A stretch of DNA of 64,000 nt, from contig NZ_FOYD01000008.1 of the NCBI RefSeq assembly GCF_900115905.1, forward strand, positions 1-64,000, written 5' to 3'. Below are positions 1-9,138 of this stretch, in pieces (positions within the stretch are counted from its first letter, which is position 1; each line of letters starts with the position of its first letter). The DNA is from Halopseudomonas formosensis (GTDB lineage: Bacteria > Pseudomonadota > Gammaproteobacteria > Pseudomonadales > Pseudomonadaceae). The position numbers and the translations under genes were made by a program. Below the pieces are notes generated by a model, which made no database searches, had not been told where the DNA came from, and was given only the letters and a program-made list of their open reading frames with translations.

Positions 1-47
1 GATGGTAGTGTGGGGCTTCCCCATGTGAGAGTAGGTCATCGTCAAGC
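1..47 (+). rRNA. rrf: 5S ribosomal RNA, 3' end (partial)
   Basis: The first bases of the window match the conserved 3' portion of bacterial 5S rRNA, including the GUGGGGUCUCCCCAUG-type helix IV region (here TGTGGGGCTTCCCCATG) and the closing GAGAGTAGG segment. The gene begins upstream of the window. A strong terminator follows within about 15 bases, as expected for the end of an rRNA operon. The exact 3' end is approximate. Confidence 0.9.
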
Positions 48-57
48 ACCAAATAGA

Positions 58-90
58 AAACCCCGATCTGGAAACAGGTCGGGGTTTTTT
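58..90 (+). terminator. Rho-independent terminator of the rRNA operon
   Basis: A 9-bp stem (CCCCGATCT pairing with AGGTCGGGG, one G-T pair) with a 6-base loop is followed by six Ts. It sits immediately after the 5S rRNA and ends that operon before the sulfate genes. Confidence 0.93.
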
Positions 91-238
91 CTTTGTCGAT
101 TCGACGCGTGCGGCTTATGTTTTATCGTTTTAGATGCTAAGCAAAACGGTATAAGGTAGATATTGTTATAAGAAGGTGCCTTCGTTATGCTCTTCCTTCA
201 GTTGAATCATGCTGTTGCCAGCACTTGGAGGAATATTT

Positions 239-1261
239 ATGACAAGTCGTCTTTCCCTGTTCAAGCGAGCCAGCCGCTGGGGTGGAGCCCTGATGCTGAG
301 TGCTGGTCTGTCGATGGGGCAAGCCCAGGCGGCTGATCAGGAGCTGCTCAATTCCTCCTATGATATTGCCCGTGAGCTGTTCTCTGCCTACAACGAACTG
401 TTCGTGGAGAACTGGAAAGAACAGACCGGCAAGAGCGTGGAGATCAAGCAGTCCCATGCTGGCTCCTCCCGTCAGGCTCAGGCCATCATTCAGGGCCTGC
501 GGGCCGATGTGGTGACCTACAACCAGGTGACCGACGTGGACATCCTCCACGAGCGCGGCAACCTGATCCCGGAAGACTGGCGTGACCGTCTGCCCAATGC
601 CAGCTCGCCCTACTATTCGACCATGGCATTCCTGGTGCGCAAGGGTAACCCGAAAAACATCCAGAACTGGGACGACCTGGCACGTGATGACGTGAGCTCG
701 GTACTGCCCAACCCCAAGACCTCGGGTAATGGCCGTTACAGCTACCTGGCAGCCCTGGCCTACGCTCAGAAGGCCTTTGGCGAGGATAAGGCTGCCATCG
801 ACAACTACCTGCGTACCTTCCTCGGCAACGTGGCTGTATTCGACACCGGCGGTCGCGGTGCCACCACCACCTTCATCGAGCGCGGTATCGGTGATGTATT
901 GCTGACCTTCGAATCCGAGGTCAACAACATTGCCGCCGAGAACCCGGACTATGAGGTAGTGGTACCCAAGATCAGCTTCCTGGCTGAATTCCCGGTTACC
1001 TGGGTGGATCGCAGCGTCAAGCACAACGGTACCGAGGAGCTGGCCAAGGCCTACCTTGAAGGTCTGTACACCGAGGAGGCCCAGCGTCTGATCGCCGGCT
1101 TCTACTACCGGGTGCATGATGAGAAGGTCAAGACCGAGTTTGCTGACCGTTTCCCGGAGCTGGAACTGGTGTCCGTCGAGCAGATCGGTGGCAGCTGGGA
1201 GAACGTGATGAAGGAACATTTCGCCAGCGGTGGTAAACTTGACCAACTCCAACGTCGGTAA
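239..1261 (+). CDS. sbp: Periplasmic sulfate-binding protein of the ABC sulfate transporter
   Basis: This 340-residue protein is a periplasmic solute-binding protein of the Sbp/CysP family. It captures sulfate (or thiosulfate) and delivers it to the CysTWA membrane complex. A signal peptide covers residues 1-31, with a basic start, a hydrophobic core and cleavage after AQA. The body carries the family pattern of SYD near the mature N-terminus and a GRGATTTF segment. The start at 239 is preferred over an in-frame ATG at 209 because GGAGGAA lies 5 bases upstream and the signal peptide begins there. It is the first gene of a cluster with cysT 14 bases downstream. In this family expression usually follows CysB and sulfur starvation, but I could not define a CysB site here. 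Confidence 0.95.
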   Translation: MTSRLSLFKRASRWGGALMLSAGLSMGQAQAADQELLNSSYDIARELFSAYNELFVENWKEQTGKSVEIKQSHAGSSRQAQAIIQGLRADVVTYNQVTDVDILHERGNLIPEDWRDRLPNASSPYYSTMAFLVRKGNPKNIQNWDDLARDDVSSVLPNPKTSGNGRYSYLAALAYAQKAFGEDKAAIDNYLRTFLGNVAVFDTGGRGATTTFIERGIGDVLLTFESEVNNIAAENPDYEVVVPKISFLAEFPVTWVDRSVKHNGTEELAKAYLEGLYTEEAQRLIAGFYYRVHDEKVKTEFADRFPELELVSVEQIGGSWENVMKEHFASGGKLDQLQRR

Positions 1262-1275
1262 TTAGCCTTCCTCAG

Positions 1276-2142
1276 ATGAATCGATCTTTATCCGGCCTGT
1301 TGCCAGGCCGTTCCAGCCAACCCGGCAAGCGTGTCTTGCCGGGTTTTGCTTTGAGCCTCGGTATTTCGCTGTTCTTCATCAGTGTGGTACTCATCCTGCC
1401 GGTCACCGGCCTTATCGCTCATACAGCGGGGATGGGTTGGGACCAGTACTGGGCCGTCATCACCGACGAGCGGGTGGTCGCTTCCTACAAGGTCACCCTG
1501 TGGACCGCCGCGCTGGCCTCGGTGATCAATGCCCTGGTGGGGCTGCTGCTGGCATGGGTGCTGGTGCGCTACGAGTTTCCCGGCAAGCGCATCATGGACG
1601 CGCTGGTAGACCTGCCCTTCGCGCTGCCCACGGCGGTGGCCGGCATCACACTGGCCGCGCTCTTTGCTCAGGATGGCTGGTATGGCCAGTACTTTGATCT
1701 GCTTGGTATCAAGGTATCCTTTACGCCGCTGGGTATCATCGTGGCCATGTCCTTCACCAGCCTGCCATTCGTGGTGCGCACGGTGCAGCCGGTGCTCGAG
1801 GATCAGGCCCCGGAGGACGAGGAGGCGGCCGTCAGCCTGGGTGCATCCGATTGGACGGTATTCCGGCGCATCCTCTTTCCTGCTATCTGGCCGGCGCTGC
1901 TGACCGGCATCGGCCTGTCCTTTTGCCGGAGCCTGGGTGAATTCGGCGCGATCATCTTCATTGCCGGGAACATGCCCTACGTCAGCGAAATCACCAGCCT
2001 GATGATCTTCGTGCGGCTGCAGGAGTTCGACCATGCCGCGGCCAGCGCCATTGCCTCCGTGGTGCTGATGGCGTCGCTGTTGCTGCTGCTGGCGATCAAC
2101 CTCTGGCAGGCGCGTTATCTGCGCCGGTTGCACGGGAGATAA
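1276..2142 (+). CDS. cysT: Sulfate ABC transporter permease CysT (CysU)
   Basis: A 288-residue inner-membrane permease, the usual CysT length, with about six hydrophobic segments. The first spans roughly residues 22-46. The cytoplasmic EAA-type loop (EEAAVSLGASDWTVFRRI, about residues 183-200) is the contact site for the CysA ATPase. It pairs with CysW to form the channel for sulfate import. The gene starts 14 bases after sbp and is followed after 2 bases by cysW, so the four genes form one operon. Identity is well supported by the sequence and by the complete sbp-cysT-cysW-cysA order. Confidence 0.95.
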   Translation: MNRSLSGLLPGRSSQPGKRVLPGFALSLGISLFFISVVLILPVTGLIAHTAGMGWDQYWAVITDERVVASYKVTLWTAALASVINALVGLLLAWVLVRYEFPGKRIMDALVDLPFALPTAVAGITLAALFAQDGWYGQYFDLLGIKVSFTPLGIIVAMSFTSLPFVVRTVQPVLEDQAPEDEEAAVSLGASDWTVFRRILFPAIWPALLTGIGLSFCRSLGEFGAIIFIAGNMPYVSEITSLMIFVRLQEFDHAAASAIASVVLMASLLLLLAINLWQARYLRRLHGR

Positions 2143-2144
2143 TC

Positions 2145-3008
2145 ATGCAGCAACGTCGAACAATGCGTGCCGGCGATCAGCCGCTGGTGAAATGGACGCT
2201 GATCGGTCTGGCCATCATCACTACGCTGCTGATGCTGGTAATTCCGCTGGTGCTGATTTTTGATATGGCGTTTTCCGCCGGTGCCGGCAACTACTGGGAC
2301 AATCTGACCAACCAGTACACCCGACATGCCATCGGCCTGACGCTGCTGGTGGCAGCGCTCACGGTGCCGATCAATCTGGTGTTCGGGGTGTTCCTCGCCT
2401 GGCTGGTAACCCGCTTCGAGTTTCCCGGGCGCAAGGCGCTGATCACGCTGATCGACATTCCCTTTGCCGTCTCGCCCGTTGTGGCCGGATTGCTCTATCT
2501 GCTGCTGTACGGCAGCAACGGCTGGATCGGCAGTTGGTTGATGGACAACGAGGTGCAGCTGATGTTTGCCTGGCCGGGCATCGTCATGGTCACGGTATTT
2601 GTTACCTGCCCCTTCGTGGCGCGGGAGCTTATCCCGCTGATGCAGCAGCAGGGCCGCGAGGAGGAAGAGGCCGGGGTGGTACTGGGTGCCACCGGCTGGC
2701 AGCTGTTCCGGCGTATCACCCTGCCCAACATCCAGTGGGCACTTCTATACGGCGTGGTGCTGACCAATGCGCGTGCGGTCGGTGAGTTCGGTGCGGTCTC
2801 GGTGGTGTCGGGCAATATCCGCGGTGAGACCAATACCCTGTCGCTGCACATCGAGCTGCTGTACCAGGATTACAACGTGGTGGGTTCCTTTGCCGCCGCC
2901 TCTCTGCTGGCCGGCATTGCCCTGATCACCATTGTCGTCAAGAGTTTTGTGGAGTGGCGCCAGGCCCGACAGCGTGCCCCCCTGGCTGAATTATCGGATG
3001 GTCGCTGA
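2145..3008 (+). CDS. cysW: Sulfate ABC transporter permease CysW
   Basis: A 287-residue integral membrane protein that is the second half of the sulfate permease heterodimer. It has about six transmembrane stretches and an EAA loop ([20 protein letters not shown], about residues 171-190) closely resembling that of CysT, as expected of paralogous permeases. The stop codon overlaps the cysA start in a TGATG arrangement, implying translational coupling. The [16 protein letters not shown] stretch is characteristic of CysW. Confidence 0.95.
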   Translation: MQQRRTMRAGDQPLVKWTLIGLAIITTLLMLVIPLVLIFDMAFSAGAGNYWDNLTNQYTRHAIGLTLLVAALTVPINLVFGVFLAWLVTRFEFPGRKALITLIDIPFAVSPVVAGLLYLLLYGSNGWIGSWLMDNEVQLMFAWPGIVMVTVFVTCPFVARELIPLMQQQGREEEEAGVVLGATGWQLFRRITLPNIQWALLYGVVLTNARAVGEFGAVSVVSGNIRGETNTLSLHIELLYQDYNVVGSFAAASLLAGIALITIVVKSFVEWRQARQRAPLAELSDGR

Positions 3009-4132
3009 TGAGTATTTCCATTGAAGGTATCACCAAGAACTTCGGTTCCTTTCAGGCGCTGAAGAACATCTCCCTCGAGATCCCGGATGGCCAGCTGGTG
3101 GGGTTGCTCGGGCCCTCAGGCTCAGGCAAGACGACCTTGCTGCGCATCATCGCCGGGCTCGAATCGGCTGATGAGGGGCGCATTCTGTTCCATGGCGAGG
3201 ATGTCACCCGGCTGCACGTGCGCGAGCGGCGCGTTGGTTTCGTATTTCAGCATTACGCCCTGTTCCGCCACATGACGGTTGCGCAGAACGTGGCTTTCGG
3301 GCTGGATGTTCTGCCATCCCGCGAACGGCCGCCGGCCGCCGAAATACACAAGCGCGTGCAGATGCTGCTGGAAATGGTTCAGCTCGGACATCTGGCCGAC
3401 CGGTACCCGGCGCAGCTGTCGGGCGGACAGAAGCAGCGTATTGCCCTGGCTCGGGCGCTGTCCATGAAGCCGCAGATACTGCTGCTGGACGAGCCTTTCG
3501 GCGCGCTGGACGCCAAGGTGCGCAAGGATCTGCGCCGCTGGCTGCGTACCCTGCATGAGGAATTCCATTTCACCAGCGTGTTCGTGACCCATGATCAGGA
3601 GGAGGCACTGGAGCTCTCCGATCAGGTCGCGGTCATGAGTGCGGGCAAGATCGAGCAGGTGGACACCCCGCAGAAACTGTATGCCCAACCTTCCAGTCGC
3701 TTCGTGTTCGACTTTCTGGGTCAGGTCAACGTATTCCGCGGCGAAAGATCGGACAGCACGTTGCGCCAGGGGGATGCCTGGGTTCGCTTGCCGGACGCAG
3801 CCGGCGCCACCAGCCTGCAGCTGTACATGCGCTCCCACGAGGTGCGATTGCAGACGACTCCCGCCGCACACGCCCATCTTCCGCTGCGCATCGAATCGGT
3901 CAGTCTGGTCGGCGCAGAGGTTCGGCTGGAGCTGTCCCCGGTTGGCTGGTCCAGTGAAGAACCCTGGGAGGTGGGCATCACCCACGCCCAGTTCAATACC
4001 TGGCAGCCCCAGCGTGGCGACCAATGCTTCGCTGTGCCGCAGGTCGCCCACCTTATCGAGGTCGATGCCCATACACCCCATACCCTTCGCTGGGAAGCGG
4101 GGGAGATGGACGACCCCGCCGCGATGATATGA
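3008..4132 (+). CDS. cysA: Sulfate/thiosulfate import ATP-binding protein CysA
   Basis: A 374-residue cytoplasmic ATPase that powers sulfate import. The N-terminal nucleotide-binding domain has Walker A GPSGSGKT at 35-42, the ABC signature LSGGQ near 137-141 and Walker B LLLDEP near 158-163, followed by the H-loop (FVTHDQ). The C-terminal third (from about residue 240) is the regulatory extension typical of CysA. The start overlaps the cysW stop by one base. A strong terminator follows about 20 bases after the stop, so this is the last gene of the operon. Confidence 0.96.
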   Translation: MSISIEGITKNFGSFQALKNISLEIPDGQLVGLLGPSGSGKTTLLRIIAGLESADEGRILFHGEDVTRLHVRERRVGFVFQHYALFRHMTVAQNVAFGLDVLPSRERPPAAEIHKRVQMLLEMVQLGHLADRYPAQLSGGQKQRIALARALSMKPQILLLDEPFGALDAKVRKDLRRWLRTLHEEFHFTSVFVTHDQEEALELSDQVAVMSAGKIEQVDTPQKLYAQPSSRFVFDFLGQVNVFRGERSDSTLRQGDAWVRLPDAAGATSLQLYMRSHEVRLQTTPAAHAHLPLRIESVSLVGAEVRLELSPVGWSSEEPWEVGITHAQFNTWQPQRGDQCFAVPQVAHLIEVDAHTPHTLRWEAGEMDDPAAMI

Positions 4133-4149
4133 ACCAGTCGTGATATTGG

Positions 4150-4176
4150 AATGTCATCGGGATGACATTATTTTTT
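4150..4176 (+). terminator. Rho-independent terminator after cysA
   Basis: Perfect 8-bp arms AATGTCAT and ATGACATT enclose CGGG and run into ATTTTTT. The hairpin ends the sulfate operon. An ATG inside its right arm opens a longer reading frame for the next gene, which argues against using that upstream start. Confidence 0.93.
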
Positions 4177-4266
4177 CCGGTGCTACCATGGCAGGGCGCT
4201 CTTTTTCGGTGCGTTGCAAGGGGGCTGTCATGGGGACGGCCACAAAGGAGTTTTTGGAGCAAATGC

Positions 4267-4914
4267 ATGATGCGTAAATCTTTGTTGGCGGTACTGGTTT
4301 CCGGGTTGATGGTGACGGGAGTACAGGCGGCGGATAATCAGGTCAACGGTTATCTGTTTGGTAATATCGGTCAGGCTGAAGCTGATAAACCGGGATTTAT
4401 AAAAGATCTCGATGCTGAAGCAGCAGCCTTCGCTGACGACTTTGGCTTTGGGTTCCGATCATCCTGGGATGACAAGGATACTGCCTTCAAGATCGGTGCC
4501 GGTATTCAGTTAAATCAGCATATCGCGGTCGAGTTTCAATATATCGACCTTGGGACTCCTGAGTACAAGGCTTCCATCACCGACGGGGTTGATACCATGA
4601 GCCTGAAAATGACGGGTAAAACCGATGGCTACGGCATGAACCTGGTTGGCTCGCTGCCTTTTGATCGCTTCAAGCTTTTCGGCAAGGTGGGTTATCACAA
4701 GTTGGAAACTGAAGCTTCTCTGAAAGTTACTGATGGCGGTTTTTCAATGAAGGAAAGTGACTCCGAGAAGGAATGGGTCACTTCGTACGGCATAGGTGCT
4801 TCCTACGCATTTACTCCCCAGGTTGAGCTGGCGGCCGAGATTGAGCGCTATCAGGACGTGGCTGACGAATACGATGTAGACTTCGCCTCCATCGGCCTGC
4901 GCTACAACTTCTGA
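4267..4914 (+). CDS. Small outer-membrane beta-barrel protein (OmpW/OprG or OmpA-barrel type)
   Basis: A 215-residue protein with a clear signal peptide (MMRKSLLAVLVSGLMVTGVQA, cleaved before ADN). It has alternating amphipathic strands and ends in a C-terminal phenylalanine (GLRYNF), the recognition signal for BAM-dependent outer-membrane insertion. It resembles the porin-family outer membrane beta-barrel domain. It has no OmpA C-terminal peptidoglycan-binding domain, so it is barrel-only. The start at 4267 is chosen because GGAG lies 7 bases upstream and the signal peptide begins there; an ATG at 4162 lies inside the cysA terminator. It is flanked by terminators and appears monocistronic. 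Its ligand is unknown. Confidence 0.8.
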   Translation: MMRKSLLAVLVSGLMVTGVQAADNQVNGYLFGNIGQAEADKPGFIKDLDAEAAAFADDFGFGFRSSWDDKDTAFKIGAGIQLNQHIAVEFQYIDLGTPEYKASITDGVDTMSLKMTGKTDGYGMNLVGSLPFDRFKLFGKVGYHKLETEASLKVTDGGFSMKESDSEKEWVTSYGIGASYAFTPQVELAAEIERYQDVADEYDVDFASIGLRYNF

Positions 4915-4921
4915 TGTCCAG

Positions 4922-4949
4922 CAGCCCGGGTGCGCGCCCGGGCTGTCTT
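4922..4949 (+). terminator. GC-rich hairpin after the beta-barrel gene
   Basis: Nine-bp arms CAGCCCGGG and CCCGGGCTG enclose a 6-base loop and are followed by TCTTA. The stem is strong but the T-run is poor. It sits 7 bases after the stop codon, the usual place for a terminator. Confidence 0.7.
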
Positions 4950-5013
4950 ATCATCCGGCCCCCGGCTACCGCGCTGGCGGTCGAAATTCCCCCAATACGT
5001 TCCCCCTTTGCTC

Positions 5014-5019
5014 TATAAT
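5014..5019 (+). promoter_or_regulatory. Candidate -10 box upstream of the carboxynorspermidine decarboxylase gene
   Basis: A perfect TATAAT lies 55 bases before the start codon. The expected -35 position (about 4991-4996) does not match consensus, so an activator or an extended element may be needed. This is the only good -10 hexamer I see in the gap. Confidence 0.5.
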
Positions 5020-5074
5020 CGCGCGTTTGCGTAATGCCCGGCCCCTGCGCCGGACCGATTGAGGGCCAATCATC

Positions 5075-6172
5075 GTGATCAAGACGCCGTATTACCTGAT
5101 CGACAAGAGCAAGCTGCTGCGCAACATGGAGAAAATCGCCTATCTGCGCGAGCACTCCGGGGCCAGGGCGCTGCTCGCTCTCAAATGCTTTGCCACCTGG
5201 TCGGTGTTTGATCTGATGAGCCGGTACATGGACGGCACCACCTCGTCCTCCCTGTACGAGGTCAAGCTGGGCAAGCGCAAGTTCGGCGGGGAAACCCATG
5301 CCTACAGCGTCGCCTATGCCGACGATGAGATAGAAGAAGTGCTGGCTCACTCGGACAAGATCATCTTCAACTCCATCGGTCAGCTGCAGCGCTTTGCGGA
5401 CGCCTCTGCCAACCATGTGCGTGGCCTGCGCCTCAATCCCCAGGTCAGCAGTTCCGACTGGCTGATTGCCGACCCGGCACGACCGTTCAGCCGTCTGGGC
5501 GAGTGGGATGCTGACAAGGTCGAACAGGTGATGCCTCTGATCTCCGGCTTCATGATCCACAACAACTGCGAGAACAGTGATTTCGACCTGTTCGACAGCA
5601 TGCTGCAGAAGATCGAGGAGCGCTTCGGCTCGCTGCTGGAGCGAGTCGAGTGGGTGAGTCTGGGTGGTGGTATCCACTTCACCGGCGAAGGCTATCCGCT
5701 GGATCGCCTCTGTGTCCGTCTCAAGGCCTTTGCCGAGAGATACGGTGTACAGGTCTATCTGGAGCCGGGTGAAGCGGCGATCACCAACAGCACCTCGCTG
5801 GAAGTGACGGTGCTGGATACGCTGTACAACGGCAAACAGCTGGCAATTGTCGACAGCTCCATCGAGGCTCACATGCTGGACCTGCTGATCTATCGCGAGT
5901 CGGCGAAGATGGCCCCCTGCGATGGTCCCCATGAATACATGGTGTGCGGCAAGTCCTGCCTGGCCGGGGATATCTTCGGCGAGTTTCGGTTTGACCAGGA
6001 ACTGCAAGTGGGTGACCGTCTGTCATTCATTGATGCAGCTGGTTACACCATGGTCAAGAAGAACTGGTTCAACGGTGTGAAGATGCCATCCATTGCCGTA
6101 CGCCACCTCAACGGAGAAGTTGAGCTGGTACGCGAGTTTGGCTACGACGACTTTGAAAGCGGCCTCTCCTGA
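5075..6172 (+). CDS. nspC: Carboxynorspermidine decarboxylase
   Basis: A 365-residue PLP-dependent, alanine-racemase-fold decarboxylase that removes CO2 from carboxynorspermidine or carboxyspermidine to yield norspermidine or spermidine in the cytoplasm. The PLP-binding lysine is in ALKCF (K37). The GKSCLAGD segment near residue 300 supplies the conserved Cys/Asp active-site loop shared with DAP/ornithine decarboxylases. Length and sequence fit NspC. Translation starts at a GTG with GAGGG 9 bases upstream. The partner dehydrogenase follows 43 bases downstream, which strongly supports the assignment. Confidence 0.93.
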   Translation: MIKTPYYLIDKSKLLRNMEKIAYLREHSGARALLALKCFATWSVFDLMSRYMDGTTSSSLYEVKLGKRKFGGETHAYSVAYADDEIEEVLAHSDKIIFNSIGQLQRFADASANHVRGLRLNPQVSSSDWLIADPARPFSRLGEWDADKVEQVMPLISGFMIHNNCENSDFDLFDSMLQKIEERFGSLLERVEWVSLGGGIHFTGEGYPLDRLCVRLKAFAERYGVQVYLEPGEAAITNSTSLEVTVLDTLYNGKQLAIVDSSIEAHMLDLLIYRESAKMAPCDGPHEYMVCGKSCLAGDIFGEFRFDQELQVGDRLSFIDAAGYTMVKKNWFNGVKMPSIAVRHLNGEVELVREFGYDDFESGLS

Positions 6173-6215
6173 GGTCATGGTCCCCAAGCCCAAGGAGGCG
6201 TATAGAGGAAAAGTA

Positions 6216-7451
6216 ATGAAAAGAAACGTTCTGATTATTGGTGCCGGAGGGGTTGCCCAGGTGGTGGCGCACAAGTGCGCTCAGCACAACGACATACTGG
6301 GTAACATCCACATCGCCTCACGTACTGTCGAGAAGTGTCAGAAGATCGTCGACAGCGTACGGGAAAAGGGCAGCCTGAAAACTGCTGGTGAATTGCAGGC
6401 TCATGCCCTGGACGCGCTGGATATCGAAGCGACCAAGGCCCTGATCGCCGAGACACAGTCGCAGCTGGTCATCAACGTCGGATCGCCTTTCATTAACATG
6501 TCGGTCTTGCAGGCCTGTATCGAGACCGGCGCGGCCTACCTCGATACTGCCATCCACGAGGACCCGGACAAGATCTGCGAAACCCCGCCGTGGTACGCCA
6601 ACTACGAGTGGAAGCGCCGGGAGCTCTGCGAAGAGAACAAGGTGACGGCCATTCTCGGTGTGGGCTTCGACCCGGGCGTGGTCAACGCCTATGCGGCGTT
6701 GGGCATGGAATATTTCGACAGCGTCAGTGATATCGACATCATCGACATCAACGCCGGTGATCATGGGCACTATTTTGCTACCAACTTCGACCCGGAGATC
6801 AATTTCCGCGAATTTACCGGTCGTGTCTGGAGCTGGCAGAACCGCCAGTGGGTGCAGAACAAGATGTTCGAGATCAAGCGCACCGATGATCTGCCGGTGG
6901 TGGGCAAGCGTACCAGCTACATGACAGGTCACGACGAGCTGCACTCGCTGTCCAAGAACCTGGATGTACCCAACATCCGCTTCTGGATGGGCTTCGGCGA
7001 CCACTACATCAACGTCTTCACCGTGCTCAACAGCCTGGGGCTGCTTTCCGAGCAGCCGGTGACCACCGCTGAAGGTCTGGAAGTGGTGCCGCTGAAAGTG
7101 GTCAAGGCCGTGCTGCCCGATCCGGCCTCGCTGGCCCCGAACTATACCGGCAAGACCTGCATCGGTGACATTCTCAAGGGCAAGAAGGACGGCAAGGACA
7201 AGGAAATCTTCATCTACAACGTGGCCGACCACAAGGAAGCCTACGAGGAAGTGGGCAGCCAGGGTATTTCCTACACCGCCGGGGTTCCGCCGGTGGCTGC
7301 GGCCATCCTCATCGCCCAGGGCGTATGGGATGTGCAGAAGATGGTCAACGTCGAAGAGCTGGACTGCAAGCCCTTCATCAATCTGCTCAACGACATCGGT
7401 CTGCCGACCCGCATCAAGGACGAGGAGGGCGATCGCCCGCTGAGCTACTGA
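6216..7451 (+). CDS. Carboxynorspermidine/carboxyspermidine dehydrogenase (saccharopine-dehydrogenase family)
   Basis: A 411-residue NAD(P)H-dependent enzyme that condenses aspartate semialdehyde with a diamine (diaminopropane or putrescine) to give the substrate of NspC. An N-terminal Rossmann motif (IIGAGGVAQVV, residues 7-17) and the long catalytic domain match the saccharopine dehydrogenase-like family. I chose ATG 6216, with GAGGAA 5 bases upstream, over an in-frame ATG 123 bases earlier that lies inside nspC. Together the two genes form the alternative spermidine pathway that avoids S-adenosylmethionine decarboxylase. A terminator follows. Confidence 0.9.
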   Translation: MKRNVLIIGAGGVAQVVAHKCAQHNDILGNIHIASRTVEKCQKIVDSVREKGSLKTAGELQAHALDALDIEATKALIAETQSQLVINVGSPFINMSVLQACIETGAAYLDTAIHEDPDKICETPPWYANYEWKRRELCEENKVTAILGVGFDPGVVNAYAALGMEYFDSVSDIDIIDINAGDHGHYFATNFDPEINFREFTGRVWSWQNRQWVQNKMFEIKRTDDLPVVGKRTSYMTGHDELHSLSKNLDVPNIRFWMGFGDHYINVFTVLNSLGLLSEQPVTTAEGLEVVPLKVVKAVLPDPASLAPNYTGKTCIGDILKGKKDGKDKEIFIYNVADHKEAYEEVGSQGISYTAGVPPVAAAILIAQGVWDVQKMVNVEELDCKPFINLLNDIGLPTRIKDEEGDRPLSY

Positions 7452-7475
7452 GCCCTGGCGCTCGTGTAACCTGAA

Positions 7476-7504
7476 CAATCCCCGGCCTCGGCCGGGGATT
7501 GTCG
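7476..7504 (+). terminator. Terminator after the carboxynorspermidine pathway genes
   Basis: Arms CAATCCCCGGC and GCCGGGGATTG form an 11-bp stem around a four-base loop, followed by TCGTTT. It lies 25 bases after the stop codon. The rest of the 248-bp gap to the next gene contains no convincing ORF. Confidence 0.8.
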
Positions 7505-7699
7505 TTTATGACTGTCAGTCCAGTCCCTGGGTTTCTGGCGTACATCCAGCAGATTGCCGTCAGCATCCGAGGCTCAGCCCAACCCGCGGATGTGCGGAAA
7601 AAACGGAGCAGGGGGATGGTCGGATTATTCACCGGCGGCCTGATGGGGTAATATCGACGACTTTCCGGGCAGGTAGCTGTCGCAACAAGGTTCTTTCAC

Positions 7700-9043
7700 A
7701 TGACGTCCCTATCCGTGGCGCCGACGCTGTCCGAGCGTCTGGCTGGTATTGCTGAGGTCGAGTGCGTGATTCCCGACATGAACGGAATTCCGCGCGGCAA
7801 GCTGGTCAACGCCCAGCCCTATCTGCAGGGACGGCGGGTCCAGATGGCCCACGGCGTACTGGTGCAGTGTCTGACCGGGGAGTACCCGGAGCCGCGCTAC
7901 TACGGATACGATGACAGCGACTTCATCCTGCACAGCATTCCGGAGCAGGTGCATGTGACCCCCTGGACCGCCCAGCCCCGCGCCCTGGCGCTGTGCGAAG
8001 CATTGGAAATGGATGGAACGCCCTCGCGCCTGTCTTCCCGCAGCATGCTGCAGCGGGTGGTCGAGCGTTATCGGAGCCGTGGCTGGTTCCCCAAGGTGGC
8101 TACCGAAATCGAGTTCTACCTGTTCGAGCACAATCCCGATGTGCAGCAGGCGTTCCAGGCGCCGGTAGGACTGGATGGTCGTCGGGAGGTGGGCAATCAG
8201 GCCTTTGCTGCGGGTTCGGCGCATGCACTGCAGCCTTTCTTCACCGAGTTGAAGGAGGGTATGGCCGCGCTGGGCATTCCCTGTGAGGCGGTGATGCACG
8301 AGATGGGGTTGAGCCAGTACGAGGTCAATTTCATCCATGACGACCCGCTGCTGATTGCCGATCAGACCTTCCTGTTCAAGTTCATGCTCCATGAAATTGC
8401 CCTCAAACATGGACTGATTGCGGTCTGCATGGCCAAGCCGCTGTCGAAGATGCCAGGCTCTTCCATGCATATCCATCAGAGTGTGGTCGATGGGCAGGGA
8501 CAGAACATCTTTACCAATCCCGATACCGGAGAGGCCAGCGAGCTGTTCGCGCATTACCTGGGCGGCCTGCAGGCCGGGCTCGGCGATCTGATCCTGCTGA
8601 TGGCGCCCAACGTCAACTCTTATCAGCGTTACTGCCATGTCTATGCTTCGCCAAACAACCTGTGCTGGTCCCAGGACAACCGGCGTACCGGTCTGCGGGT
8701 GCCTTCCAGCGACCCTGCTGCCCGGCGGGTGGAGAATCGCGTACCCGGGGCCGATGCCAACCCCTACCTGGCGATTGCCGCCACCCTGTCCGCCGGACTG
8801 CACGGCATAGAGCGCCAGCTGCATCCCGATCTGCCTGCCCAGGGTGATTTCGAGGTCCCGGACGATCTGCGCCTGAGCTGCACCCTGCATCGGGCCATCC
8901 GCCGTCTGCAGGTCAGTGAAGTGGCCCGGGATTTCTTCACCCCCGAATTCATTGACGGCTACCTGGCCTGCAAGCAACTGGAGCTGGAGAGCTTTCTGGA
9001 CGAGATCAGTCCGTGGGAGCGGCGATATCTGAGCCAGGTGTAG
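7700..9043 (+). CDS. Glutamine-synthetase-family enzyme, probable gamma-glutamylpolyamine synthetase (PauA/PuuA type)
   Basis: A 447-residue type I glutamine synthetase homologue. It has the beta-grasp N-terminal domain with DMNGIPRGK (about residues 28-36) and the catalytic ATP-grasp-like domain with EIEFYLFE, the metal-binding GSSMHIHQS and the NRRTG segment. Its length is shorter than true GlnA (about 470), and the DMNGIPRGK signature is typical of the PuuA/PauA branch, which ligates glutamate to polyamines to start their catabolism. Its position directly after polyamine synthesis genes fits that role. The substrate (putrescine, spermidine or another amine) cannot be read from the sequence. 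Confidence 0.82.
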   Translation: MTSLSVAPTLSERLAGIAEVECVIPDMNGIPRGKLVNAQPYLQGRRVQMAHGVLVQCLTGEYPEPRYYGYDDSDFILHSIPEQVHVTPWTAQPRALALCEALEMDGTPSRLSSRSMLQRVVERYRSRGWFPKVATEIEFYLFEHNPDVQQAFQAPVGLDGRREVGNQAFAAGSAHALQPFFTELKEGMAALGIPCEAVMHEMGLSQYEVNFIHDDPLLIADQTFLFKFMLHEIALKHGLIAVCMAKPLSKMPGSSMHIHQSVVDGQGQNIFTNPDTGEASELFAHYLGGLQAGLGDLILLMAPNVNSYQRYCHVYASPNNLCWSQDNRRTGLRVPSSDPAARRVENRVPGADANPYLAIAATLSAGLHGIERQLHPDLPAQGDFEVPDDLRLSCTLHRAIRRLQVSEVARDFFTPEFIDGYLACKQLELESFLDEISPWERRYLSQV

Positions 9044-9138
9044 CTTTCAGGGGCAATGCCCCCACGACACACAATGTCGCAGGTTGCTGGTAGGCTGTGG
9101 AAAGCGCCCTGTCCATGGACTGAATCAACGGAGCCTCC

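Noticed and set aside
185-1252. Long minus-strand ORF opposite sbp
   Set aside because: It is the complement of a gene with clear signal peptide, ribosome-binding site and family motifs; high-GC genes commonly give long antisense frames.
4162-4266. Upstream extension of the outer-membrane barrel gene to ATG 4162
   Set aside because: It would start inside the cysA terminator and bury the signal peptide 35 residues into the protein.
7414-7632. Short minus-strand ORF between the carboxynorspermidine genes and the GS-like gene
   Set aside because: It crosses the terminator at 7476-7504 and has no ribosome-binding site or recognisable pattern.
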